NCBI RefSeq assembly: GCF_003994415.1
Contig: NZ_CP034689.1
Location: forward strand, 1,674,001 to 1,738,000
Reading direction: 5' to 3'
DNA length: 64,000 nt
Source of the DNA: Achromobacter spanius
GTDB taxonomy: Bacteria > Pseudomonadota > Gammaproteobacteria > Burkholderiales > Burkholderiaceae_B
The translations under genes and the position numbers were made by a program. Of the stretch, positions 1-7,666 are shown piece by piece; the first letter of the stretch is position 1; every line of letters starts with the position of its first letter. Under the pieces are notes generated by a model. The model was not told the DNA's origin and searched no databases. It saw nothing but the letters and a program-made list of their open reading frames with translations.

Positions 1-1137
1 GCCTCGTTCTCTGCGTTGAGCAAGGCCGGTGCGGCCCGCGCCGGTCAGGCGCCGCGCACCGAACGCGACCTGTCGGCGGGCTGGATTTCGATCGTGACGC
101 TGGTGCTGGTGGCGGTCTTGGTCATCACCTTCCAGGTGTTCCTGGCGGGCGCGCCCTTGTCAGCCGGCGCCATCTGGAAGCTGGTGGCCTACGCCGTGCT
201 GTTTGCCTTTGTCTTCGGCTTTCTGGTGGCCGCGGCCTGCGGCTACATGGCGGGCCTGGTGGGGTCATCGACCAGCCCGATTTCGGGCGTGGGCATCGTG
301 GCCATTGTGTTGGTGTCGCTGTTGATGCTGACACTGGGCGGCGAATTGCTGCAGGCGCAGAACGGCGTGCAGATGGCGATTGCGTTGTCCATCTTCAGCA
401 CCTCGGCCGTGGTGGCGGTGGCGTCCATTTCGAATGACAACTTGCAGGACTTGAAGACGGGCTGGTTGGTTGGGGCGACGCCGTGGCGCCAGCAGGTGGC
501 GCTGCTGATTGGCTGCGTCGTGGGCGCGGCGGTGATTTCACCCGTGCTGGACCTGCTTTACAACGCCTACGGTTTCGCGGATGCGATGCCGCGCGAAGGC
601 ATGGACCCCACGCAAGCGCTGTCGGCGCCGCAGGCCACGCTGATGCTGGCAATTACGCGCGGCATTTTCACGCATCAACTGAATTGGACGATGATCCTGA
701 TCGGCATGGCCGTAGGCGTTGCGCTGATCGTGGTGGACGAAGTTCTCAAGCGGACCTGCCGCGTGGCGCGCATGCCCGTGTTGGCCGTGGGCATCGGCAT
801 CTATCTGCCGCCAACCGTGGCGGCGCCGATTGTCGCGGGTGCGGTGCTGGCGTGGTTGCTGGAGCGCGCATTGCGTCGCCGTGCCGCCGCGGCGGGAACC
901 CCGTATGAGCAATTCGCTGATGCGGCGAACCGTCGGGGCGTGCTGATCGCCTCGGGCCTGATCGTGGGCGAAAGCCTGGTGGGCGTGCTGATGGCGGGGA
1001 TTATCGGCGCGGCGGGGACCGATGCGCCGCTGGCGATCGCGGGCGAAGATTTTTCGGTCACGGCGTCTTACCTGGGGCTGGCCGTCTTTGTCTTGGTGGC
1101 GGTGCTGTTCTGGCGGCGGGTGATGCGCCTGGCTTGA
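1..1137 (+). CDS. OPT-family transporter, C-terminal part (5' truncated by window edge)
   Basis: The frame is open from base 1, so the N terminus lies outside the window; 378 residues are visible. The protein is almost entirely hydrophobic, with about nine membrane segments. It carries the segment GSSTSPISGVG, which is characteristic of the oligopeptide transporter (OPT) family. Full-length OPT proteins have roughly 600-700 residues, so about half is missing. A TTG at base 16 could be read as a start but lies inside the domain and is unlikely to be real. The substrate (peptide or metal chelate) cannot be told from this part. It converges on the urate permease gene. Confidence 0.85.
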   Translation, partial: ASFSALSKAGAARAGQAPRTERDLSAGWISIVTLVLVAVLVITFQVFLAGAPLSAGAIWKLVAYAVLFAFVFGFLVAAACGYMAGLVGSSTSPISGVGIVAIVLVSLLMLTLGGELLQAQNGVQMAIALSIFSTSAVVAVASISNDNLQDLKTGWLVGATPWRQQVALLIGCVVGAAVISPVLDLLYNAYGFADAMPREGMDPTQALSAPQATLMLAITRGIFTHQLNWTMILIGMAVGVALIVVDEVLKRTCRVARMPVLAVGIGIYLPPTVAAPIVAGAVLAWLLERALRRRAAAAGTPYEQFADAANRRGVLIASGLIVGESLVGVLMAGIIGAAGTDAPLAIAGEDFSVTASYLGLAVFVLVAVLFWRRVMRLA

Positions 1138-1188
1138 TATAGCTGGCAGGCCAGGCAAGGCTTGCCACGCTCCGGTACAGCCTGAATG

Positions 1189-1224
1189 CATTGCGGCCGA
1201 CCCTATCCGGGACCGGCCGCAATG
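1189..1224. terminator. Stem-loop between convergent genes
   Basis: An 11-bp perfect stem (1189-1199 with 1214-1224) around a 14-nt loop sits between the ends of the OPT gene and the permease gene. It has no clear U tract on either strand, so it is a probable bidirectional transcription end or mRNA-stabilising hairpin rather than a classic terminator. Confidence 0.45.
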
Positions 1225-1237
1225 GTCCACAACCTGC

Positions 1238-2743
1238 TCAATGTTCCTCGGCTTGCAGCGCCGCGGCGATGATGGCGCGGTCGTCCTGTTTGGCTCCGTT
1301 CAAAAACAGGTTCAGCAGCACGGCCGATAGCGACGCCAGCAGAATGCCGGACTCAATCAGCGTGTGCAGCGAGTGTGGCATCCATTGTTTGAAATTGGGC
1401 GCGATCAGCGGCACCATGCCGATGCCGATCGACACCGCCACGATCATGGAGTTGTGGCGGTTGCCTTTGAAGTCCACACCCGACAGGATGCGGATGCCGG
1501 TGGCGGTGACCATGCCGAACATCACGATGCCGGCGCCGCCCAGCACCACGGTGGGCAGCGATTCCACCAGCGCGGCCATCTTGGGCAGCAGGCCCAGCAC
1601 CAGCAGGATGATGCCGCCCGCCACGCACACGAAGCGGCTTTTCACGCCGGTCACCGCGACCAAGCCCACGTTCTGCGAAAAGCTGGTGTAGGGGAAGGTA
1701 TTGAAGATGCCGCCGATCAAGGTGCCCAGGCCATCGGTGCGCAGGCCGCGCGCCATGTTTTCCTGGCTGATCTCGCGGTCGGTCATTTCACCCAGCGCCA
1801 GAAACATGCCGGCGGATTCGATCATTACCACCACCATGATCAGCGCCATGCTCAGGATCAACATAGGGTCGAACCTGGGCATGCCGAAATGGAAGGGCAG
1901 CACGATATCGAACCAGTCTGCCTGGCCGATTTTCTCGAACGTCATGATGCCGGTGGCCGCAGCCACGATGGCGCCGATGACGATACCCAGCAGCACCGAG
2001 ATGTTGGCGATGAAGCCGCGCGTGAATTTGACGATCAGCAGGATGGACGTCAGCACCAGCACGGCGATGCTGAAGCCGGTCAGGTCCGCATAACGCGGGT
2101 TGGGCATCGACGGCATGATGGCAAAGCCCTGGGGCACGGGCGGGATGGCGCTGCCCGGCGAGGTAACGTCCGCCAGCCATTTTGCGTAGATGGGGTCCAC
2201 GATGACGGGCGCGGTAGGGCCGGACGGATTGCCGAATACCCAGTTGATGCCGACCCGCATCAGGGTGATGCCGATGACGGTGATGATGGTGCCCGTTACC
2301 ACGGGCGGAAAGTAGCGCAGCATGCGGCTGATCATCGGCGCGATCAGGATGGAGATGATGCCCGCCCCGATGATGGTCCCGAAGAGCAGTTGCGCCCCGC
2401 CCGGGCCGGGGTTGGCGTTGGCCATGGCCACCATCGGGGCCACCGCCGCGAACGTGACGCCCATCATGACGGGCAGTTTGATGCCGAACCACTGCGTGGC
2501 GCCCAAGGTCTGGATCAAGGTCACCAGGCCGCAACAGAAGAGGTCGGCCGAGATCAGCATGGCGACTTCGTCGGGCGTCAGGTTCAAGGCGCGGCCAACG
2601 ATCAAGGGTACGGCCACCGCGCCGGCATACATCACCAGCACATGTTGCAGGCCCAACGCCGCCAGCTTGCCCGAGGGCAGACGCTGGTCAACGGGGTGGA
2701 GATCTTGAGACGCGCTGGATGGCGCGGGCGATGCAGCCTGCAT
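1238..2743 (-). CDS. uacT: Urate/xanthine permease, NCS2 family (UacT-like)
   Basis: A 501-residue inner-membrane transporter of the nucleobase-cation symporter 2 family, with about 12-14 hydrophobic segments. The NCS2 signature QNVGLVAVTGVKSR is present around residues 357-370, preceded by a conserved acidic motif region (GEMTDREIS). NCS2 members carry uracil, xanthine or urate by proton symport. Next to a complete urate degradation set, urate or xanthine is the likely substrate, but that specificity is inferred from context. A GGAGA ribosome binding site precedes the ATG. The promoter region at 2801-2821 contains a motif shared with the other urate genes. The symbol is tentative. Confidence 0.85.
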   Translation of the reverse strand: MQAASPAPSSASQDLHPVDQRLPSGKLAALGLQHVLVMYAGAVAVPLIVGRALNLTPDEVAMLISADLFCCGLVTLIQTLGATQWFGIKLPVMMGVTFAAVAPMVAMANANPGPGGAQLLFGTIIGAGIISILIAPMISRMLRYFPPVVTGTIITVIGITLMRVGINWVFGNPSGPTAPVIVDPIYAKWLADVTSPGSAIPPVPQGFAIMPSMPNPRYADLTGFSIAVLVLTSILLIVKFTRGFIANISVLLGIVIGAIVAAATGIMTFEKIGQADWFDIVLPFHFGMPRFDPMLILSMALIMVVVMIESAGMFLALGEMTDREISQENMARGLRTDGLGTLIGGIFNTFPYTSFSQNVGLVAVTGVKSRFVCVAGGIILLVLGLLPKMAALVESLPTVVLGGAGIVMFGMVTATGIRILSGVDFKGNRHNSMIVAVSIGIGMVPLIAPNFKQWMPHSLHTLIESGILLASLSAVLLNLFLNGAKQDDRAIIAAALQAEEH

Positions 2744-2800
2744 GGGAAAGTCTCCTGGCGGAGTGAAATGTCGGTCGGGAAAATCCTGAAAAGCAGTTCT

Positions 2801-2821
2801 TGTGTACGGGGAATGTATACA
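2801..2821 (-). promoter_or_regulatory. Putative operator, urate-locus motif copy 1
   Basis: Read on the minus strand this is TGTATACA, six bases, then GTACA, lying 58-78 bp upstream of the permease start. The same half-sites with the same six-base spacer occur at 7025-7043, and a variant occurs at 7511-7530. The TATACA part could also serve as a -10 element, which would place a bound regulator over the promoter. The regulator gene is not recognisable in the window. Confidence 0.55.
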
Positions 2822-2961
2822 GGGTGGGGCGGTTCTCGAAATAGAGGAAAACCCGCATCAAATAGACATTATTGGTTACGTTATGTAGGAATTATCAGAT
2901 TTACGGCAGCACGAAGCCTGACGCCGCGACTGGCGCCGCGTCAGGCTTGAGTTGCGGGAAA

Positions 2962-4191
2962 TCAGACCGGTTGAAGCAGGTCCGACAAGGTGCGCGCGAT
3001 GACCTTGGTGGCCCGGCGCAAGTCTTCCAGCACGACGCGTTCGTCGTTGCGCTTGGCGTGTGATTCCAGCACGGTGCGCGGCCCGGCACCGTAGATCACG
3101 CCGGGAATGCCGGCTTCGGCGTACAGGCGTACGTCGGTATAGAGCGGGGTTCCCATGGCGGGAATCGCTTCGCCAAAGAGGGCTTCACCATGTTTCTGGA
3201 TGGCATCGACCAGCGGCTGGTTGCCCGGCAGCGGACGCATCGAATTAGCCAGCAGCAGGCGTTTGATGTCGATGGTGATGCCCGGCGTGGCAGCGGCCGC
3301 CTCTTGGATGATCCGGCGGATATCCGCTTCCACTTCCACCGCGTTTTCTTCCGGGATCATGCGCCGGTCCAGCTTGAAGCTGACCTTGCCGGGCACCACG
3401 TTCGTGTTGGTGCCGCCTTCAATGCGTCCGACATTCAAATAGGGATGGCTGATGCCGGGTACTTCCGACGTAATGTCCTGATAACGCGCGTTTTGTGCGT
3501 ACAACGCATTCAGGATCTTGACCGCGCCCTGCAGCGCGTCCACGCCAGTGGATGGAATGGCGGCATGCGCCATCTTGCCGTGCACGGTCACTTCCATTTG
3601 CAGGCAGCCGTTGTGCGCGGTGACCACTTCATAGCTGAACCCGGCGGCGATCATCAGGTCGGGCTTGGTCAGCCCTTGCGACAACAGCCAGCCCGGCCCC
3701 AGCAGGCCGCCGAATTCTTCGTCGTACGTAAAGTGCAGTTCGATGGCGCCATGGCTGGGCTTGGCAACCGCTTCCAATGCGCGCACGGCGTAGGTAAAGC
3801 TGGCGAAGTCGCTTTTGCTGACGGCGGCGGCGCGGCCGTACAGGCTGCCGTTTTCGATTTCAGCACCATAGGGGTCGTGCTGCCAGCCGTCGCCGGGGGG
3901 CACCACGTCGCCGTGGGCGTTCAGCGCCACGCGCCTGCCCGGGCCGTACTCGCGCCGCACGATCAGGTTGGTGATCGATTCCATGCCGTAGTCCCGCACC
4001 TCTTGCATGGGGACGGCGTGCGCTTCGGCATCAAATCCCATTTCCTTGAGCAGTTCGGCGGTGCGGACCGCGTGCGGGGCATTGTTGCCAGGCGGCGTGT
4101 CGGTGGGTACGCGCACCAGCGATTGCAGGAAGCGCACCTGCTCGTCGAAGTGGTCGTCGACCCAGGCGTCTAGTCGGGCGTAGTCGGTCAT
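2962..4191 (-). CDS. M20-family metal-dependent amidohydrolase (ArgE/DapE-like)
   Basis: A 409-residue cytosolic hydrolase of the M20 family. The first metal motif is NAHGDVVPPG (His93, Asp95) and the catalytic pair is YDEEFGG (Glu158/Glu159). The usual GRGxxDMKG segment, which supplies the metal-bridging Asp, reads GRAAAVSKSD (residues 119-128), with Val at the expected Asp position. The gene starts 6 bp after the UraD-AllC fusion and is probably co-transcribed with it and puuE. A role in ureide breakdown after allantoate, for example cleaving a carbamoyl or ureido group, is inferred from the operon; the substrate is not predictable. ArgE or DapE function proper is less likely in this setting. 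Confidence 0.8.
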   Translation of the reverse strand: MTDYARLDAWVDDHFDEQVRFLQSLVRVPTDTPPGNNAPHAVRTAELLKEMGFDAEAHAVPMQEVRDYGMESITNLIVRREYGPGRRVALNAHGDVVPPGDGWQHDPYGAEIENGSLYGRAAAVSKSDFASFTYAVRALEAVAKPSHGAIELHFTYDEEFGGLLGPGWLLSQGLTKPDLMIAAGFSYEVVTAHNGCLQMEVTVHGKMAHAAIPSTGVDALQGAVKILNALYAQNARYQDITSEVPGISHPYLNVGRIEGGTNTNVVPGKVSFKLDRRMIPEENAVEVEADIRRIIQEAAAATPGITIDIKRLLLANSMRPLPGNQPLVDAIQKHGEALFGEAIPAMGTPLYTDVRLYAEAGIPGVIYGAGPRTVLESHAKRNDERVVLEDLRRATKVIARTLSDLLQPV

Positions 4192-4197
4192 GGCGTT

Positions 4198-5976
4198 TTA
4201 GCGTTTGATGTCGTTGGCAAGATCGTCCAGCAGGCCTTGCATGGCTTGCGCGGCCAACTGGATGTCGTCTCGGGTGGTGGATTCGCGGGGGTTGTGGCTA
4301 ATGCCGTGGTTCTGGCCGCGCACGAAAAGCATGGCTTGCGGCATGACTTCGTGCAGCTTCATGGCGTCGTGCCCGGCGCCGCTGGGCATGCGATGCACCG
4401 GCACGCCGAGCGCGTCGACGGCGCGTTCCCAGCGCTGTTGCCACGCGGGGTCGCTGGGCGCGGCGGCGGCGCGCATGGTTTCTTCAAGCGCATAGCGCAG
4501 GCCGCGGCGTTGGCAGATGGCGTCAAGTTCGGCCAGCACGTCGTTCACCAGCGCGTCGCGCTGCGGATCGCTGGGCGCACGCAGGTCCAGGCTGAAACGG
4601 CATTCGCCCGGCACCACATTGATGGACCCGCTGGGCACTTCCAGCATGCCGATGGTGCCCACCGAATCGCCGTCACGCGCCGCGCGCTGTTCTACATATA
4701 GAGCCAGTTCGGCGGTGGCGGTGGCCGCGTCGCGGCGTCGGTTCATGGGCGTGGTGCCTGCATGGCAGGCCATGCCGAAGATCTGCGCCTGATAGCGCAC
4801 GCTGCCGTTGATGGACGTGACGATGCCCAGCGGCAAGCCCATTTCGTACAGCACCGGCCCTTGTTCAATGTGGACTTCAACAAAGCCCAGATAGCGCGAC
4901 GGGTCGCGTCGCAGCTTGGGGATGTCGTCAATGCACAGGCCGGCATGCAGCATGGCGTCGCGCATAGTGACGCCCTGGGCGTCTTGCTGGTCCAGCCATT
5001 CGGGTTTGAAGTGGCCGATCAGCGCGCCGGATCCCAGGAAGGTTGCGCGATAGCGCTGGCCTTCTTCTTCGGCAAAGCCGATCACTTCCAGGTGGTAGGG
5101 CAGGCGGCGGCCCTGGCGGTGCAGTTCGCGCACGCAGGCCATGGGCACGAAAATGCCCAGGCGCCCGTCGTATTTGCCGCCGTTGCGGACGGTGTCGTAA
5201 TGGCTGCCGGTCATCAGCGTGGGGGCGTCGGCGCGGTCGGCGCGGTAGCGACCCACCACGTTGCCCACGGCGTCGATTTCAACTTCGTCAAAGCCGCAAT
5301 CGCGCATCCAGTGCGAAATGCGTTGCGCGCAGGCGCGGTGCGCCTCGGTCAGATAGGTGACGGTAAGCTGGCCCTTCTCGGCGTAGCCGGGGTCGCTATG
5401 GATGCTGAGGCGTTCCTGCCAGTCCCAGATGTCGTTACCCAGGGTCAGGTCCACGCCGAACTTATCCGCCAGGCGGATTTCGACGATGCGGTGGATGTTG
5501 CGCAGCGCTTCCTGGCGTTCAACGTCGGGCGGGTTATCGAGCCGGCGCGCGAATTCATCGCTGATCTGCTGGCGAGTCAGACCCGTGCCGCGCGCCCCGC
5601 GCACGGCCAGGATGAAGGGGAAGCCGAAGCGTGTGTTGTAGTCGGTGTTCAGTTGCTGCAGGCGCGCCAGTTCGTCGGGCGAGCAATGCGTGAGCCCCGC
5701 CTGGTCCTGTTCGTTGGTGGATTCCGCCGTCAGGCTGTTTTGCAGCATGGCGCGGCCGGCCAGTTCCGGGTGCGAGCGAATCAATGCCAACTGCGCTTCG
5801 ATATCGGCCTGGTCCAGCACCTGCCGCATCTGGTCTTGCAGATGCGCCAAGGACCGGAAAGGGCGCGCCGCCAACGCTTGCCGCGCGATCCACGGCGAAT
5901 GTTCGTACAGGCCGTCAAGAATGGCTAGCGCTGCCTCGGGCGTGGCGGCATTGAGTTGTTCCAGCGTATGGGGCAT
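4198..5976 (-). CDS. Bifunctional OHCU decarboxylase / allantoate amidohydrolase (UraD-AllC fusion)
   Basis: A 592-residue fusion. Residues 1 to about 165 are a UraD domain (2-oxo-4-hydroxy-4-carboxy-5-ureidoimidazoline decarboxylase), with SHPELAG, STNEQDQAGL and TRFGFPFILAV. Residues from about 180 on are an M20 allantoate amidohydrolase with GSHYDTVRNGGKYDG, AEEEGQRY, VHIEQGP and GAGHDAM, which supply the metal and catalytic residues. It should therefore make S-allantoin from OHCU and also convert allantoate to ureidoglycine, CO2 and ammonia. The steps are not consecutive, because PuuE acts between them. The ATG at 5976 was chosen because the UraD domain begins there; the open frame further upstream overlaps puuE. 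It lies 11 bp after puuE. Confidence 0.93.
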   Translation of the reverse strand: MPHTLEQLNAATPEAALAILDGLYEHSPWIARQALAARPFRSLAHLQDQMRQVLDQADIEAQLALIRSHPELAGRAMLQNSLTAESTNEQDQAGLTHCSPDELARLQQLNTDYNTRFGFPFILAVRGARGTGLTRQQISDEFARRLDNPPDVERQEALRNIHRIVEIRLADKFGVDLTLGNDIWDWQERLSIHSDPGYAEKGQLTVTYLTEAHRACAQRISHWMRDCGFDEVEIDAVGNVVGRYRADRADAPTLMTGSHYDTVRNGGKYDGRLGIFVPMACVRELHRQGRRLPYHLEVIGFAEEEGQRYRATFLGSGALIGHFKPEWLDQQDAQGVTMRDAMLHAGLCIDDIPKLRRDPSRYLGFVEVHIEQGPVLYEMGLPLGIVTSINGSVRYQAQIFGMACHAGTTPMNRRRDAATATAELALYVEQRAARDGDSVGTIGMLEVPSGSINVVPGECRFSLDLRAPSDPQRDALVNDVLAELDAICQRRGLRYALEETMRAAAAPSDPAWQQRWERAVDALGVPVHRMPSGAGHDAMKLHEVMPQAMLFVRGQNHGISHNPRESTTRDDIQLAAQAMQGLLDDLANDIKR

Positions 5977-5987
5977 GGTTGTCGCGC

Positions 5988-6932
5988 TCAACGGGTGGGT
6001 TGGTAGGGATGAGTGGCTTTCCAGTGCCGGGCGATATCCAGGCGGCGGCACACCCAGACGCGGTCGTGGCTGCCGATGTGGTCCAGAAACCGCTGCAACG
6101 CCGTGATGCGGCCCGGACGCCCCAACAGCCGGCAATGCATGCCGATGCTGAGCATCTTGGGCGCTTCGTCGCCTTCGGCGTAGAGCACGTCGAAACTGTC
6201 CTTCAGGTACTGGAAGAAAGGGTCGGCGTGCGAGTAACCCTGGGGCAGGGCAAAGCGCATGTCGTTGCAGTCCAGCGTGTAGGGCACGATCAATTGCGGC
6301 ACGACTGCGCCATCGCTTTTTTGTACCTGCATCCAGAAGGGCAGGTCGTCGCCGTAGTAGTCGCTGTCGTATTCGAAACCGCCGTAGTCCGCCACCAGGC
6401 GGCGCGTGCGGGGGCTGTCGCGCCCGGTGTACCAGCCCAGCGGCCGCGTGCCCGTCAACTGCGTGATGGCGTCCATGCCTAGGCGCATATGTTCGCGTTC
6501 GGTGGCTTCGTCCACGTTCTGGTAGTGCACCCAGCGCCAGCCATGGCAGGCAATTTCGTGGCCCAGCTCGGTGAATGCCGCCGTCAGTTCGGGGTGGCGC
6601 TGCAAGGCCATGCCCACGCCGAATACCGTCAGCGGCAGTTGCCGCTTTTCGAATTCGCGCAGGATGCGCCACACACCGGTACGCGACCCATATTCATAGA
6701 TGCCTTCCATGCTGAGATGGCGGTCGGGGTAGCTGGCTGGGTTGAACATTTCCGACAGGAATTGTTCGGACCCGGGGTCGCCATGCAGCACGCTGCTTTC
6801 ACCGCCTTCTTCGTAATTCAGCACGAACTGCACGGCGATGCGCGCGCGCCCGGGCCATTGCGCATGGGGCGGGTTGCGGCCATAGCCGATAAGGTCGCGG
6901 GGATACGGAAGCGTGGAATCGTAGGTGTTCAT
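5988..6932 (-). CDS. puuE: Allantoinase PuuE (polysaccharide-deacetylase fold)
   Basis: A 314-residue cytosolic enzyme of the NodB/polysaccharide deacetylase superfamily. The start MNTYDSTLPYPRDL and the segments LNYEEGGE, GMALQRHPE, EIACHGWRW and GWYTGRDSPRTR are typical of the PuuE allantoinase group, which hydrolyses allantoin to allantoate and is unrelated to AllB. The first conserved residues begin at the ATG at 6932; the longer frame adds 29 unrelated residues. It is the first gene of the run puuE, uraD-allC, M20 and is divergent from the HIU hydrolase gene. Confidence 0.93.
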   Translation of the reverse strand: MNTYDSTLPYPRDLIGYGRNPPHAQWPGRARIAVQFVLNYEEGGESSVLHGDPGSEQFLSEMFNPASYPDRHLSMEGIYEYGSRTGVWRILREFEKRQLPLTVFGVGMALQRHPELTAAFTELGHEIACHGWRWVHYQNVDEATEREHMRLGMDAITQLTGTRPLGWYTGRDSPRTRRLVADYGGFEYDSDYYGDDLPFWMQVQKSDGAVVPQLIVPYTLDCNDMRFALPQGYSHADPFFQYLKDSFDVLYAEGDEAPKMLSIGMHCRLLGRPGRITALQRFLDHIGSHDRVWVCRRLDIARHWKATHPYQPTR

Positions 6933-7024
6933 GAATGGATGGGCACAAAGCCGATGAGCGCGGCAGGGCGCAAGTGGGCGGACGGTTTCATGATGGGCTA
7001 AACAATAGCTGGAAAGCAATTGGC

Positions 7025-7043
7025 TGTATACAATTTATGTACA
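7025..7043 (+). promoter_or_regulatory. Putative operator in the puuE/hiuH divergent promoter, motif copy 2
   Basis: TGTATACA (7025-7032), six bases, then GTACA (7039-7043), in the 167-bp region between the divergent genes. The second half extends to the 8-bp palindrome ATGTACAT. It is 57 bp from the hiuH start and 93 bp from the puuE start, so one protein could control both directions. Confidence 0.6.
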
Positions 7044-7099
7044 TCATTAAGGATAACCATAAGATCATCGGGCGCACCGTCTGATGCACAGGAGACACC

Positions 7100-7450
7100 A
7101 TGGGACTGACCACGCACGTACTCGACACCATGCACGGCTGCCCGGCGGAAGGCATGGCCGTTGCGCTGTATTCCACCGACGGCCCTTCGGCCGCGCTGCT
7201 TAGCCGCTTCACGTTGAACCACGATGGCCGCAGCGAGAAACCGCTCTTCAACGATGCCGAACTGAAGGTAGGTACGTATCGGCTGGTGTTCGATGTGGCC
7301 GCTTACTTCAAGGCCCGCGGCGTGGCCTTGCCCGAGCCCAATTTCCTGAATCTGGTCAGCCTGGATTTTGGCGTGGCGCATGCCGATCAGCACTATCACG
7401 TGCCCTTGCTGGTCAGCCCCTGGAGCTATTCCACCTATCGTGGATCGTGA
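7100..7450 (+). CDS. hiuH: 5-hydroxyisourate hydrolase
   Basis: A 116-residue transthyretin-related protein. It has the N-terminal LTTHVLDTMHGCPAEGM, the central SRFTLNHDGR, and ends in the family's YRGS tetrapeptide. It opens the ring of 5-hydroxyisourate, the product of urate oxidase, to OHCU. Length and ends match the family. An AGGAGACACC ribosome binding site lies just before the ATG. It has no signal peptide, so it should be cytosolic. puuD follows on the same strand after 216 bp. Confidence 0.95.
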   Translation: MGLTTHVLDTMHGCPAEGMAVALYSTDGPSAALLSRFTLNHDGRSEKPLFNDAELKVGTYRLVFDVAAYFKARGVALPEPNFLNLVSLDFGVAHADQHYHVPLLVSPWSYSTYRGS

Positions 7451-7510
7451 TGGCCCGATGCGGGCATCAGGGTATTCCTGATGCCAGGACGGCCCGCCTT
7501 CCATAGCGTT

Positions 7511-7530
7511 GTGAACAAAACCTGCATACA
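7511..7530 (-). promoter_or_regulatory. Putative operator upstream of puuD, motif copy 3
   Basis: On the minus strand: TGTATGCA, six bases, GTTCA. It differs from copies 1 and 2 by one base in each half and keeps the same spacer length. It lies 137-156 bp upstream of the puuD start. Confidence 0.45.
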
Positions 7531-7666
7531 ATTTCGCGGATCTTGATCGCAGCGGTGCGGGGCTTATCAACCAGGCCTTGTGCGCGATCTATCTTCTGCT
7601 TACAGCGCCCGCGGTGGTAGGCAGTGCGGCGGAGCCTATCAAGGCCCGCCCACTGCGGGGGCGTGA

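Noticed and set aside
5977..6672. N-terminal extension of the UraD-AllC frame
   Set aside because: It overlaps puuE in another frame and has no family similarity; the UraD domain starts exactly at the ATG at 5976.
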